DNA from: Pseudomonas sp. RC10
Lineage (GTDB): Bacteria; Pseudomonadota; Gammaproteobacteria; Pseudomonadales; Pseudomonadaceae
Direction of reading: 5' to 3'
Length of the DNA stretch: 64,000 nucleotides
Assembly: GCF_038397775.1 (NCBI RefSeq)
Contig: NZ_CP151650.1
Span: 4,030,001 to 4,094,000 of the forward strand
The first letter of the stretch is position 1. Every line of letters starts with the position of its first letter. The notes beneath the pieces were generated by a model that was not told where the DNA came from, did no database searches, and saw nothing but the letters and a program-made list of their open reading frames with translations. Positions 10,039 through 19,394 of this stretch are shown here, in pieces. The position numbers were made by a program, and so were the translations under genes.

Positions 10039-11007
10039 ATGCACATCCCTTTCAAAACAGCCGTGTGGGTAGCGGCCTTTCAGGTGGCAGGTTTGTGGGC
10101 GAGCATTGCCCAAGCCGCCGTCGAGTATCCGCAAACCGTTCGCGTTGGCTACCAGAAAGGCAACAGCCTGGTGGTCCTGAAAAATCGCGGGACGCTGGAA
10201 AAAGCCCTCGCGCCTCACGGCGTCAAAGTGGTGTGGCAAGAGTTCGCGTTCGGGCCGCCGCTGGTCGAAGGCATCAACAGTGGCGACATCGACATCGGCT
10301 TCGTGGGCGCGACCCCGCCCGTGTTCGCCCAGGCGGGCGCCGGGCCTGATGTGACGTACGTCGGCTACAGCGAACCCTATCAGGACAACTACGCCATTCT
10401 GGTGCCGAAGGGCTCCACCGCGCAGTCGCTTGCGGATCTGCGTGGCAAACGGATTGCCGTGGCCAAGGGGTCTGCGGGCCAATACCTGCTGATCGCCGCG
10501 CTGGAGCAGGCCAAGCTGAAACTCGGTGACGTGGAAGAAGCCTATCTGGGTTACAGCGAAGGCCGGGCGGCGTTCGAGCGGGGCGACGTGGCCGCGTGGG
10601 TGGTGCCGGACCCACGCCTCGCCGACACCGAACTGTCGAGTGGCGCCCGTCCGCTGATCACGGCGCGCAGCCTGCCGATTCAATACAGCTTCTACATCGC
10701 GCCGCGCCCCTTCGCCAAACGCTACCCGGAAACCCTCGCCACCGTGCTGCGCGAGCTGGACAGCACCGAGCACTACGTTCAGAGCCATCAACAGGAAGTC
10801 GCGCAGCTGCTGAGCGACGACACCAAGGTGCCCGTGCCGGTGTGGATTCGGTCGCTGGCCCGCCAGCCGTGGGGCGTGCATTTTCCGTTGAGCCCTCAGG
10901 TGATTGAGGCCCAGCAACAGGTGGCCGATGCGTTCTATCGCAACCAATTGCTGCCGAAGGCCGTGCACGTCGCTGACGCGGTGGTCGATCTGGAGCATCC
11001 GCAATGA
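10039..11007 (+). CDS. Aliphatic sulfonate-type (SsuA-like) periplasmic substrate-binding protein
   Basis: 322 residues with a cleavable signal peptide (about residues 1-26, ending AQAAV). The mature part has the SsuA/TauA order: VRVGYQKGNSLVVLKNRGTLE, WQEFAFGPPLVEGINSGDID, then GFVGATPPVFAQA, all typical of the aliphatic sulfonate binding proteins. It should capture a sulfonate or sulfate ester in the periplasm under sulfur limitation. Notably no permease or ATPase accompanies it. Its stop overlaps the start of the monooxygenase gene (ATGA, 11004-11007), so the two are translationally coupled; the ABC membrane parts must come from elsewhere. Confidence 0.88.
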   Translation: MHIPFKTAVWVAAFQVAGLWASIAQAAVEYPQTVRVGYQKGNSLVVLKNRGTLEKALAPHGVKVVWQEFAFGPPLVEGINSGDIDIGFVGATPPVFAQAGAGPDVTYVGYSEPYQDNYAILVPKGSTAQSLADLRGKRIAVAKGSAGQYLLIAALEQAKLKLGDVEEAYLGYSEGRAAFERGDVAAWVVPDPRLADTELSSGARPLITARSLPIQYSFYIAPRPFAKRYPETLATVLRELDSTEHYVQSHQQEVAQLLSDDTKVPVPVWIRSLARQPWGVHFPLSPQVIEAQQQVADAFYRNQLLPKAVHVADAVVDLEHPQ

Positions 11008-12335
11008 GCCGACAACTGCACCTCGGTGCCTTTCTCATGGGCGTCGGCCACCACGCCAGCGCCTGGCGCCTGCCCGACGCGCAACCCGGCAATCTGACCA
11101 GCCCGGCCTACTTCAAGGCCTTGGCCCAGACCGCCGAGCGCGGCAAGTTCGACTACCTGTTTTTCGCCGACCGTCTGGCCTTGTCCGACCGCTTCGGCGA
11201 CAACCTCGACGCCAGCGTGCGCTACCTCACCAGTTCCCGCCTCGACCCGGTCGCATTGCTGGGCCTGCTGGCGGGCGCGACGTCGCACATCGGCCTCGCG
11301 GCGACAGCGTCGACCACCTTCAATCACCCCTTCACTCTCGCGCGCACCTTCGCCACGCTGGACCACCTCAGCGAAGGCCGCATCGGCTGGAACATCGTGA
11401 CCTCCACCAACGACGGCGAAGCGCTGAACCACAGCGCCGAGCCGATCCTCGAACACGAACTGCGCTACCGGCGTGCGCGGGAGTTCGTCGAACTGGCGAT
11501 CAAACTGTGGGACAGCTGGGAAGACGACCCCTTCATCCACGACAAGGTCACGGGGGAGTTTGCCCATCCCGAGCGGGTGCATTACCTCAATCACGCCGGG
11601 GAATTCTTCAACGTGCGCGGCCCGCTCAACGTGCCGCGCTCGCCGCAGGGTCACCCGGTGCTGATTCAGGCGGGCTCTTCGGACACCGGCCAGGATTTCG
11701 CTGCGAGCGTCGCCGACGTGATCTTCACCGCACAGCCCGATTTGCAAAAAGCCAAGGCGTTTTACGAGACGGTCAATCAGCGCCTGCTCGCTCAGGGGCG
11801 GCCCGCCGGTTCGCTGAAAATCATGCCGGGCGTGATGCCGTTCGTGGGCAAGAGCAAAGACGAAGCGCTGGCCCGATTCGCCGAGCTGGAGGACAACGTG
11901 CACCCCCTCGCCGGGCTGGCGCTGTTGTCTGACAGCATGAACCACGACCTCTCGGTCTACCCGCTGGACGAGCCGTTGCCGGAGGTGAAAGAGATACGCG
12001 GCAACCAGAGCCGCTTCAAACTCGTGCAGGAACTCTCGCAACGCGAAGGCCTGACCCTGCGCCAACTGGGCAAACGCTTTGGTGGCAGTCGCTCCCATCG
12101 GGTGCTGGCGGGCACGGCCAGCGAAGTCGCGGATGATCTTGAACAGTGGTTCACGGAACGCGCTTGCGACGGCTTCAACATCATGCCGCCCTACCTGCCT
12201 CAAAGCCTCGACGATTTCGTCAACGGTGTGGTGCCCGAGCTGCAGCGACGGGGCCTGTTTCGACGGGAGTACAGCGGACGCACCCTGCGCGAACATCTGG
12301 GGCTGGAGCGGCCTGCGAACGGCCCTCGCGCCTGA
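11004..12335 (+). CDS. FMN-dependent monooxygenase, NtaA/SnaA/DszA (LLM class) family
   Basis: 443 residues, the normal length for the NtaA/SoxA/DszA group of two-component flavin monooxygenases. Recognisable parts are LGAFLMGVGHHASAWR at the N-terminus, YLFFADRLALSDR, ATASTTFNHPFTLARTFATLDH, and RIGWNIVTSTNDGEA. The enzyme uses FMNH2 delivered by a separate reductase plus O2 to split C-S or C-N bonds in compounds such as sulfonates, dibenzothiophene sulfone or nitrilotriacetate. Coupling to an SsuA-like binding protein makes scavenging of organosulfur the best guess. No flavin reductase is nearby. A weak hairpin follows (12335-12357), shared with the convergent gene. Confidence 0.88.
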   Translation: MSRQLHLGAFLMGVGHHASAWRLPDAQPGNLTSPAYFKALAQTAERGKFDYLFFADRLALSDRFGDNLDASVRYLTSSRLDPVALLGLLAGATSHIGLAATASTTFNHPFTLARTFATLDHLSEGRIGWNIVTSTNDGEALNHSAEPILEHELRYRRAREFVELAIKLWDSWEDDPFIHDKVTGEFAHPERVHYLNHAGEFFNVRGPLNVPRSPQGHPVLIQAGSSDTGQDFAASVADVIFTAQPDLQKAKAFYETVNQRLLAQGRPAGSLKIMPGVMPFVGKSKDEALARFAELEDNVHPLAGLALLSDSMNHDLSVYPLDEPLPEVKEIRGNQSRFKLVQELSQREGLTLRQLGKRFGGSRSHRVLAGTASEVADDLEQWFTERACDGFNIMPPYLPQSLDDFVNGVVPELQRRGLFRREYSGRTLREHLGLERPANGPRA

Positions 12336-12345
12336 AGGCGTCCGA

Positions 12346-13443
12346 TCAGGGCGCCTTTACAACCACCAGATTTTCGCGACTGATGATGTCCGGTTCGGCG
12401 ACATAACCGATTTGCCTGGAAAACGCTTCGACGAACTGGCCACGCAGCTTTTGAATTTCCTGCGAGCTGTAGTTGACCAGCCCCCGCGCCCACTCAACGC
12501 CGTCGGCGCCTCGGCACACCACCATGTCGCCACGCTGAAACACGCCTTCGCTGCGCAGGATCATCAACGCGGTGATGCCCGTCGTGGCCGATGCGCTGCC
12601 GTCGATGATCTCCAACGTCCCGCGCATGGGCAGTTGATTGGACAGCCAGCGTCCTCGGGACGCCGCCGGGTGGGTATCAGAGATCAGCAGCGTGCCGACC
12701 GATGCGCCCGCAGCGATGGCATCGAGAATGCCGTCCTGGCGCCCATCGGCGATCACCGTGTGGGCACCTGAACGGGCCGCCAGCCGCGCCGAGCGCAACC
12801 AGGAGCGCACATCGACGCCGAAGTGTTCAGTCATGTCGTGCGCGTAGCGATCCAGCGAGGCATCCCCGGCAGCGGCTTCATCGATCACCGCTGTGGCCTG
12901 ATCGGTTTCAAGGCCCTGGCTCGTAATCAGGAAGCCTTCCAGCTCGGTCAGCAAAATGTACACATCCGCCTGCACCAGATTGACCACCAGCGCCCCCAGA
13001 CTGTCGGTGTTTCCCGCGCGAATCCCGTGGGTGGCCAAGGCACAGTTCTCGCTGACCAACGGGATCACGCCCTGCCCGAGCAAGACTTGCAGCGTGCTGC
13101 GTGCGTTGAGGTAGTGCTTGCGGTGGGACAGGTCATCCTGTGTCAGCAGAATCTGCGCAGATTGAGCGCCCGCGTGCGCCAGCGCCTGCGCCCAGAGCTG
13201 GGTCAGCCTGATCTGATCGATCGCGGCCAGGGCCTGCGCCTGATGCAAGGGCAGCGCGACGCCCGTGGAGGCACCCGCACCAGGCGTCGAGACCACAACG
13301 ACTTCAAGCCCTCGTTGACGCAGGGCCATCGATTGAGCGGCCAGCCTGCCGATAGCATCCGGATTGAAGCCGTCGGTTGCCGCAATCAGGCGGTTGTCGA
13401 CGTGGATGACCCAGCGCTGGGTGGTCGCGATCGCTTCACGCAT
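12346..13443 (-). CDS. Glutamate 5-kinase-like protein with PUA domain and altered active site
   Basis: 365 residues: an amino acid kinase domain (about 1-255) followed by a PUA domain (about 275-360), the same order and length as ProB. The overall match is clear (for example ILLTQDDLSHRKHYLNARSTL), yet the catalytic positions are changed: the nucleotide-binding K-L-G-[TS]-S loop reads HVDNR (residues 14-18), the N-E-N-D substrate motif reads SENC, the following D-N-D reads NTD, and the G-x-G-G-M-x-T-K loop is absent. It is therefore probably not a working glutamate kinase. It is the last gene of the ABC - NadC - PhnN/AMP phosphorylase operon (48 bp after its neighbour). A regulatory, RNA-binding or new kinase role is possible. 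Confidence 0.8.
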   Translation of the reverse strand: MREAIATTQRWVIHVDNRLIAATDGFNPDAIGRLAAQSMALRQRGLEVVVVSTPGAGASTGVALPLHQAQALAAIDQIRLTQLWAQALAHAGAQSAQILLTQDDLSHRKHYLNARSTLQVLLGQGVIPLVSENCALATHGIRAGNTDSLGALVVNLVQADVYILLTELEGFLITSQGLETDQATAVIDEAAAGDASLDRYAHDMTEHFGVDVRSWLRSARLAARSGAHTVIADGRQDGILDAIAAGASVGTLLISDTHPAASRGRWLSNQLPMRGTLEIIDGSASATTGITALMILRSEGVFQRGDMVVCRGADGVEWARGLVNYSSQEIQKLRGQFVEAFSRQIGYVAEPDIISRENLVVVKAP

Positions 13444-13491
13444 GTGGCTACCTCACTGTTTGTTCTGGGCCCGGATGACAGCGCATCCGGA

Positions 13492-15537
13492 TCACGCGAT
13501 TGGCGTAACGGTCACGCCGTCGCTCATCTGTGCCAAGAGGCTGGCAGACTGAAGGTCCGCGCTGTTGGAGCCATGGATGACATACAGGCACTGCCCCGCC
13601 GTTACCCGGTCGCCCAGCCCGACCTTGAGGTCGATGCCAGCGGATTTATCGGCCGGCGCACCGGCGCGTCGGGCCAGCTCACCGATGCGCCAGCCGTCCA
13701 GTGCACTCACCTCCCCTGCCGCACTCGCACACACCGCGAAGGTCAGCGCACCGGGCAACACGGGCGCTCGCCGACCCTGGGCGTCGATGATCCGCTCAAA
13801 CGCCGCATTGGCCTCGCCATTGGTCAGCAGTTCCTCCGCGCGGCGACGACCGGCTTCCACACTGCCGATGGCCGGGTCCCACGCCAGAATCTGTCCCGCG
13901 AAAAAAAGCGCCTTGTCGCGCAAGTCCTGCGCCGCCTCCGGATCATTGGCCAGCACCGCCCGCACGTCGCGCACCTCCAGCGAAGGCCCGATGCCGCGAC
14001 CGATAGGCCGGCTTCCGTCTGTGGCAAACGCCACCACGGTCAGACCGAGCCCGGCCCCGACCCGCTCGAACAAATCGCCCAATTCCCTCGCCTGGGCCTG
14101 CGTCCTGAGTTTGGTGCGCGGGCCGTACGGCAGATCGACCACCACGTGGGTCGAGCCAGCGGTGAGCTTTTTCGAGAGGATCGACGCCACCGACCACCGA
14201 TTGGAATCAAGCCCCAACGGCCGGGTGATGGCGTTCATCACATCGTCCACCCGTGAGTGATTGAGTCGCCCATTCCAGGCAATGCACGCCCCCGCCTCAG
14301 CGACACAACGCTGCACGTCGGCGATGTCCAGGTCCACTCGCGCCACGGACTCCATGGCGTCCGCCGTGCCCGCCGCAGACGTGATCGCCCGGGACGATGT
14401 TTTGGGCATCGCCAGGCCGTGAGCCGCGACGATGGGCACCACCAGCAAGGTGATGCGGCTGCCGGGGACCCCACCCATCGAGTGCTTGTCGACCACGATC
14501 GGGCGGTCCCATGTCATCGTCGGGGAGAAGCGGCTGCGCACCCTGGCCAGCGCGACGACCTCGGCGTCGGACAGGCTGCGCGTGGCGCTGACCAGAAACG
14601 CACTAATTTCGCCATCCGTGTAACGCCCCTCGATGATGTCGCGCAGCAGCATTTCATACTCGGGTTCGCCCAGCTCTTGCCCCTGAACCTTCTGAATCAG
14701 GGCCTGACGACTGGCCGGTGAGGGCGTGCGGCGCAAGGCGATCTCGGCGCCCTCGGCAACCCGCCAATGGGCGAACGCTTCCTCGCTCAACCCGATTTCG
14801 TCCGCCGCCAGCAACCCCGGCGCGTCCAGCCCTTGAATCTGTACGCTCAACGATGCGGTGTCGGCCAGGAGGTCGACTTTCGAGCCGCCCAAATAATCGC
14901 CGACCGACAGCACGGCGCTGTGAAGGGGCAGGTAGGCCACCCGCTCCAGGCCCGTCGAGATCGGTACACGGCGCAGACGTACCCGTTGAGAGGCGTTCGC
15001 CAACGCATGAACGAATGCGCTGACCCCCTGCTCAAGCGCGCCGTCGTTGTTGACACGGATCGTTTCGATGTCCACGGGCAACGGCTCGACCTGACGCATC
15101 ACCCGCGCGCCCGCCTCCAAGGCGTTTTCCCGGCCACGGGCGAGAATGCGCGCCGCCAGGACGTCGAGCGACGCCGTGACTTCCACCACCACGAGCCTGG
15201 GCACCAGCCCGGCCAGTTGACGAATCATTTTGCGTGAGCCGTTGGCGATGACGTTGCAGCCCTCGCCCAACGCGGTCAGCAAATCAGCAGACAAACCGTA
15301 TGACAGTCCATGCGCGTCCCAGGTGACCAGAAACGCCCCTGCACTCACGGACGCCGAGAATTGAGCCTCGGTGACGCCGATGTGGTCCTCGCCTGGTGCG
15401 CCCGAGGGGCGCGTGATCGTGCGACGAGCGAACACGTATCGACCGGTGTCACCGAGTTGGGCGCGGGCGCCTTCGATCAACGAATCCTTACCGGCACCGC
15501 TGGGGCCGACGACAAAGAAGAAGATGCCCTGCGCCAT
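13492..15537 (-). CDS. Fusion: PhnN-type ribose 1,5-bisphosphokinase + AMP-phosphorylase-type (DeoA-family) domain
   Basis: 681 residues from the ATG at 15537; the frame runs on to 15867 but overlaps the upstream gene. Residues 1 to about 185 are a guanylate-kinase-like PhnN domain with P-loop GPSGAGKDS (11-19), expected to make PRPP from ribose 1,5-bisphosphate and ATP. The rest resembles the long AMP phosphorylase/putative thymidine phosphorylase group: an N-terminal accessory domain, [12 protein letters not shown] (about 348), [15 protein letters not shown] (about 377), [13 protein letters not shown] and [22 protein letters not shown] phosphorylase makes ribose 1,5-bisphosphate from a nucleoside monophosphate and phosphate. 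The fusion could channel NMP to PRPP. It starts 5 bp after the NadC-like gene. Confidence 0.88.
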   Translation of the reverse strand: MAQGIFFFVVGPSGAGKDSLIEGARAQLGDTGRYVFARRTITRPSGAPGEDHIGVTEAQFSASVSAGAFLVTWDAHGLSYGLSADLLTALGEGCNVIANGSRKMIRQLAGLVPRLVVVEVTASLDVLAARILARGRENALEAGARVMRQVEPLPVDIETIRVNNDGALEQGVSAFVHALANASQRVRLRRVPISTGLERVAYLPLHSAVLSVGDYLGGSKVDLLADTASLSVQIQGLDAPGLLAADEIGLSEEAFAHWRVAEGAEIALRRTPSPASRQALIQKVQGQELGEPEYEMLLRDIIEGRYTDGEISAFLVSATRSLSDAEVVALARVRSRFSPTMTWDRPIVVDKHSMGGVPGSRITLLVVPIVAAHGLAMPKTSSRAITSAAGTADAMESVARVDLDIADVQRCVAEAGACIAWNGRLNHSRVDDVMNAITRPLGLDSNRWSVASILSKKLTAGSTHVVVDLPYGPRTKLRTQAQARELGDLFERVGAGLGLTVVAFATDGSRPIGRGIGPSLEVRDVRAVLANDPEAAQDLRDKALFFAGQILAWDPAIGSVEAGRRRAEELLTNGEANAAFERIIDAQGRRAPVLPGALTFAVCASAAGEVSALDGWRIGELARRAGAPADKSAGIDLKVGLGDRVTAGQCLYVIHGSNSADLQSASLLAQMSDGVTVTPIA

Positions 15538-15542
15538 GTGAC

Positions 15543-16379
15543 TTACTCCGCCTCGTCCAGGCCGATGTCTACACACACCGCGGCCTGATTGAGCTTGCTG
15601 GTCGAGATGTAGTCGACACCGGTCTTGGAAATCGCGCCGATGGTCGACAGGTTGATGCCGCCGGACGCTTCCAGTTTGGTGCGCCCATTGACCATTTTCA
15701 CCGCCTCGGCCATGTCCGCCACGCTCATGTTGTCGAGCATGATCACGTCGACATTGGCCTCCAGCGCTTCGGCCACTTGGGTGAGGCTGTCGCATTCGAC
15801 TTCGAGCTTGGTCAGCACGGGCAACTGGCGACGCGCGCGCTGTACCGCCTGGGTGATGCCGCCGCACACCGCAATGTGGTTGTCTTTGATCATCACGCCG
15901 TTGTCCAAGCCCAGGCGATGGTTAAGACCACCACCGCACGTCACCGCGTGTTTCTCAAGCATGCGCAGGCCGGGCGTGGTTTTGCGGGTGTCGATCAGGC
16001 GTGCACGGCTGCCGGCAACGGCGGCCACGTATTTGGCGGTCTCGTTGGCGATCCCCGACATGCGCTGCACGATGTTCAGCGCCGTACGTTCGGCTGTCAG
16101 AACGCTGCGCGCGTTGCCACGGACATCGATCATCACCGTACCGGCTTCGATTTTCTGACAGTCCTTCACCCGCACGATCACCTCCAGCGTCGGGTCGTAA
16201 CGCTTGAACACCCGTGCGGCGATGTCGATGCCGGAGACGATCAGCGTCTCGCGAGCGTTCATGTAGAAAGCGCCCACTTCGTCCGCTTCGATCATCACTT
16301 GAGCGGTCAGGTCGCAATAACCGATGTCTTCGGCCAGCCAAAGGTCGATCAGGCGGTCAGTCTGGAATACGTCATACAT
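15543..16379 (-). CDS. nadC-like: Quinolinate phosphoribosyltransferase (nicotinate-nucleotide diphosphorylase) paralogue
   Basis: 278 residues, full length. Active-site segments are intact: [64 protein letters not shown] and EASGGI. These hold the Arg/Lys/His residues that bind quinolinate and PRPP in the NadC family, so the protein should convert a pyridine-2,3-dicarboxylate plus PRPP to a mononucleotide, CO2 and pyrophosphate, or act on a close analogue. AGGGG lies 8 bp before the ATG. It sits between an ABC permease gene (42 bp upstream) and the PhnN/AMP phosphorylase fusion, far from any nadA/nadB, so it looks like a catabolic or salvage copy rather than the housekeeping enzyme. ModD-type proteins are a related alternative. 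Confidence 0.9.
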   Translation of the reverse strand: MYDVFQTDRLIDLWLAEDIGYCDLTAQVMIEADEVGAFYMNARETLIVSGIDIAARVFKRYDPTLEVIVRVKDCQKIEAGTVMIDVRGNARSVLTAERTALNIVQRMSGIANETAKYVAAVAGSRARLIDTRKTTPGLRMLEKHAVTCGGGLNHRLGLDNGVMIKDNHIAVCGGITQAVQRARRQLPVLTKLEVECDSLTQVAEALEANVDVIMLDNMSVADMAEAVKMVNGRTKLEASGGINLSTIGAISKTGVDYISTSKLNQAAVCVDIGLDEAE

Positions 16380-16421
16380 CGTGGTTACCCCTATGTGTGG
16401 ATACAGTTCGGTGAAGGTCGG

Positions 16422-17162
16422 TTATCGGTGCTGCAATTTTTTGTCGAGCAGCAGCATCAGGCTGTTGCAGGTGACGGCGATGACGGTGAGCAACAAGGCG
16501 ACGGCCATGATGGTCGGGATATCCCCCAGCCCCATCGCGTTGACCGCCAGGTAGCCCAGCCCCCGTTGAGAAGCGAACATTTCGCCGATCAGCACCCCCA
16601 GCAACGTCAGCGCAAAACCCAGCCGTACGCCGGCCAGGATTTCCGGCAGGATCGCGGGCAGCAGAACGTGGAACAGCGATTGGAGGGGGCTCAGGCGCAG
16701 GGTCCCGGCGGTGCGCAGGTACACCGGTCGCATCTGGCGAATGGCGTTCATGGTGAACAACAGAATGGGAATCAGACCGTGCATGACGCCGAACGCCACT
16801 TTCGACGAAAGCCCCAGGCCGAAACACAGCAAGACCAGCGGGTAGAGCGTCACTTTGGGGATCGCGTACAGATTCAGCAGAATCGGTTCGGCGACCGCAC
16901 CGGCGAGACGATTGATGCCCAGTAACACGCCCAGCACGATGCCGCCGATCAATGCCAGGCTCATGGCGTAGGCGAACGCCTTGGCGGTCGCCCCCACGTT
17001 GGCCCACAGCTCGGCCGTGCCCATCATTGAAATCAGGTGTGTGAGCGTCATCCAGGGCGAGGTCAGCGCGCCAGCCCCAATCATGAGGTGCAACACCTGC
17101 CAGGCGGCAATCAGGGTCATGACCAGTAAAAACGTCGGAACCATTCTTTGCATGGTATTCAC
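16422..17162 (-). CDS. ABC transporter permease, NitT/TauT family (second permease)
   Basis: 246 residues, six predicted helices of the BPD_transp_1 fold. The cytoplasmic coupling loop LFHVLLPAILPEILAGVRLG is the EAA motif that contacts the ATPase. The class is SsuC/TauC-like, importing sulfonates, nitrate, thiamine precursors or aromatic acids. It overlaps the preceding permease by 4 bp (17159-17162), so the two are translationally coupled and probably form a heterodimer. Confidence 0.9.
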   Translation of the reverse strand: MNTMQRMVPTFLLVMTLIAAWQVLHLMIGAGALTSPWMTLTHLISMMGTAELWANVGATAKAFAYAMSLALIGGIVLGVLLGINRLAGAVAEPILLNLYAIPKVTLYPLVLLCFGLGLSSKVAFGVMHGLIPILLFTMNAIRQMRPVYLRTAGTLRLSPLQSLFHVLLPAILPEILAGVRLGFALTLLGVLIGEMFASQRGLGYLAVNAMGLGDIPTIMAVALLLTVIAVTCNSLMLLLDKKLQHR

Positions 17163-17908
17163 CGTTGACGACGCGCTTGCAGGCGACGGTCCATGAAATT
17201 GAGCAGCGCGTTGATCAGCGTGACACTGATCAACACCAGCAACATGAGGGCGTACATGTTGTCGCTCTCGAAATTGTTGTAGGCAAAGGCAATGGCGTAG
17301 CCGATCCCGGAACCTGAGAGGATGAACTCGGAGGCTATGACGCCGATGAAGGCGTAGGCCACCGCCAGTTTCACCCCGCCGAACAGGTACGGCAGCGCGG
17401 CGGGCAGCTCGATGCGGTACGCCGTCTCAAGCCTGGACATGCGCATGACCGCAGCGCTCTTGCGCAAGACCTTGGGGATACGATCAAGCCCGGTCAGCGT
17501 GGCGGTGATCATGGCGACGATGGCCAGCAGCACCGCGATGGCGATGATCGAGCCGTGACCGACACCGAAAACCACGATGAATACGGGGTAGAAAATGAAC
17601 GTCGGGACGGCGTAATAGCTCGCCAGCAACGGTTCCAGGGCCGCCCGAAAACGCGGCATCGAATGCACCGCCAGGCCAATGAAGAACCCGCTGATGACCG
17701 CGATGAACGCCGACACCAGAATGTTGGTGAAACTGAACAGAATGTCGGCGCCGTAATGCCCCGACGACACCAGTGCCAACAGATGCGTGAGCATTTGCGA
17801 GGGTGGAATCAACACGCTTTGAGGGATGATGTGCGTCCGGCACAGCAGCTCGATCAACCCGATGAAGCTTGCGACCAATGCAGATCGCAGCACGCTTTCG
17901 ATATTCAA
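17159..17908 (-). CDS. ABC transporter permease, NitT/TauT family (first permease)
   Basis: 249 residues, about six membrane helices, EAA-type loop AYRIELPAALPYLFGGVKLAV. Same SsuC/TauC-like family as its downstream partner; two distinct permeases in one system is less usual for this family, which generally uses a homodimer. It begins 31 bp after the ATPase gene. Confidence 0.9.
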   Translation of the reverse strand: MNIESVLRSALVASFIGLIELLCRTHIIPQSVLIPPSQMLTHLLALVSSGHYGADILFSFTNILVSAFIAVISGFFIGLAVHSMPRFRAALEPLLASYYAVPTFIFYPVFIVVFGVGHGSIIAIAVLLAIVAMITATLTGLDRIPKVLRKSAAVMRMSRLETAYRIELPAALPYLFGGVKLAVAYAFIGVIASEFILSGSGIGYAIAFAYNNFESDNMYALMLLVLISVTLINALLNFMDRRLQARRQR

Positions 17909-17939
17909 CTCGACGTCCTCGCTAGATGGCCCGACCGGA

Positions 17940-18788
17940 TCAGTGCTGGGTGCCCATGACCTTCATGGTTTCCACGCGCAACTTCTCCCAGAGACGGGAA
18001 TTGATCTCACCGAAGCGTGGCGTGGACACCACGCGGCTGTCGCGGTCGCGATCCCAACCGGTGTCCACCATGTCAATGAACAGCCCTGGCCGTGAGGACA
18101 TCACGCCGACGCGATCCGAGAGCATCGCGGCTTCGTCCAGCGCGTGGGTGATCAGCAACACAGTGGCGGACGTTTCGCGCCACAACCGCAGCAGTTCGTC
18201 CCCCATCAACAAGCGCGTCTGCTGGTCCAGCGCACCGAAGGGTTCGTCCATCAGAATCAGGCGCGGCTGCATGACCAACGTACGGGCGATGCACACCCGC
18301 TGTCGCATGCCTCCGGAAAGTTGCGCGGGGTAGGCAGTCGCGAAATCCCGCAGGCCCATGAACCCCAATGCGTAGGCCACCCGACGCTCCACTTCGGGGC
18401 CATCGACGCCACTGCGACGCAGGCCGAAAGCGATGTTGTCGCGCACGTTCAGCCAGGGAAACGACGCATCCTCCTGAAACACCACGCCCACGCCGTCTGG
18501 CACGCTGGAAATGACCTTGCCTTCGAACATCACCTCGCCCGAGGTCGGTCGCGCAAGGCCGGACAGGACGTCCATCAATGTGGATTTGCCGCACCCGGAG
18601 GGGCCGACAACGGAGAAGAATTCACCTTTGTTCAGCGTCAGGTCGATGGGCCCGAGCGCTGCAAACAGTTCACGCGTACCCGCCTTTTTGAACGAGCGAG
18701 TCACCTGACTCAGAGTGACGTGCGCCGTGCGAGATTCCGGGGCCGCCCTTAACGGTTCAACCGACCCACCCTTCAATGCAAAGGTCAT
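17940..18788 (-). CDS. ABC transporter ATP-binding protein, NitT/TauT (SsuB/TauB) family
   Basis: 282 residues; Walker A GPSGCGKST, Q-loop VVFQEDASFPWLNV, signature LSGGMRQRV, Walker B LILMDEPFGALD and H-switch ITHALDEA are all intact. GGAGGAG lies 6 bp before the ATG. It is the first gene of the operon, energising the two permeases that follow and working with the divergent binding protein at 19395. A roughly 25-residue N-terminal extension precedes the ATPase core. Confidence 0.92.
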   Translation of the reverse strand: MTFALKGGSVEPLRAAPESRTAHVTLSQVTRSFKKAGTRELFAALGPIDLTLNKGEFFSVVGPSGCGKSTLMDVLSGLARPTSGEVMFEGKVISSVPDGVGVVFQEDASFPWLNVRDNIAFGLRRSGVDGPEVERRVAYALGFMGLRDFATAYPAQLSGGMRQRVCIARTLVMQPRLILMDEPFGALDQQTRLLMGDELLRLWRETSATVLLITHALDEAAMLSDRVGVMSSRPGLFIDMVDTGWDRDRDSRVVSTPRFGEINSRLWEKLRVETMKVMGTQH

Positions 18789-19394
18789 GCTTCACTCCTC
18801 CAGATTCGCTGGTAAGCCCTGAGCCCGCCAAGGCTGAAAGCGCTCAACTTATAATGCATACGCTACATATGAAGGACACAGCAAGATCGCTGCCAAGAAA
18901 TAAAAACTCGCATTGAAGTAACGACAACATTCAATTAAGCAGTTGATTTATAAGGATCTAACAAAGATAAAATCTGATTTTAAAGCCGATAACTGAGTAC
19001 GAGAAAAACTAGCGCTATAAACAGAAAGTTAATCGATTGCAATGTGTACGCTACTCGCTCCAGCTTAGTGCTGCCGTCCGTACAATCGCACTAAAACGGG
19101 ACGAACTCACCCGTCTTCCGGTCAGCGAGCCGTGCGCGCAACTGCCGACAAAAAGCAACGTACACACTGATTCAATGCGACACGCGGCCGTTTTGGCGAA
19201 AAACACTAAAAACAATTTAAGTTCATGATTATCAGCGTGTTAATGCTTAAGACTGTAAAAGGCCTTATTCAGAAAACGCCCTTGGCCTGCATTTTGCTGA
19301 CCGCAGTTAATAGCGTACAGAAACGAATAATAACGACACCTCGCCTCCCTCTTGCCATGCCCCATGCACCCTGAAGCCAATAGGAGTTTCAAGA
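18789..19394. promoter_or_regulatory. AT-rich divergent control region between the ABC operon and its binding-protein gene
   Basis: About 600 bp with no gene and a much lower G+C than its flanks, especially 18880-19040. AATGnnTACGCTAC occurs twice as a direct repeat (18853-18866 and 19041-19054), a candidate operator pair. CAACTTATAA (18845-18854), 57 bp before the ATPase start, matches 10 of 10 bases with a motif upstream of the transketolase operon at 26085. The length and AT-richness suggest a strongly regulated, possibly nucleoid-silenced promoter pair. Confidence 0.55.

Noticed and set aside
10935..12296. 453-residue minus-strand open frame
   Set aside because: Antisense to the flavin monooxygenase gene, with a His/Arg/Val-rich composition typical of shadow frames in GC-rich DNA.
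12823..14256. 477-residue plus-strand open frame
   Set aside because: Shadow of the ProB-like and PhnN/AMPpase genes; no domain and no ribosome-binding site.
15538..15867. N-terminal extension of the PhnN fusion
   Set aside because: Overlaps NadC coding sequence in another frame and has Arg/His-rich composition; the ATG at 15537 directly precedes the PhnN P-loop.
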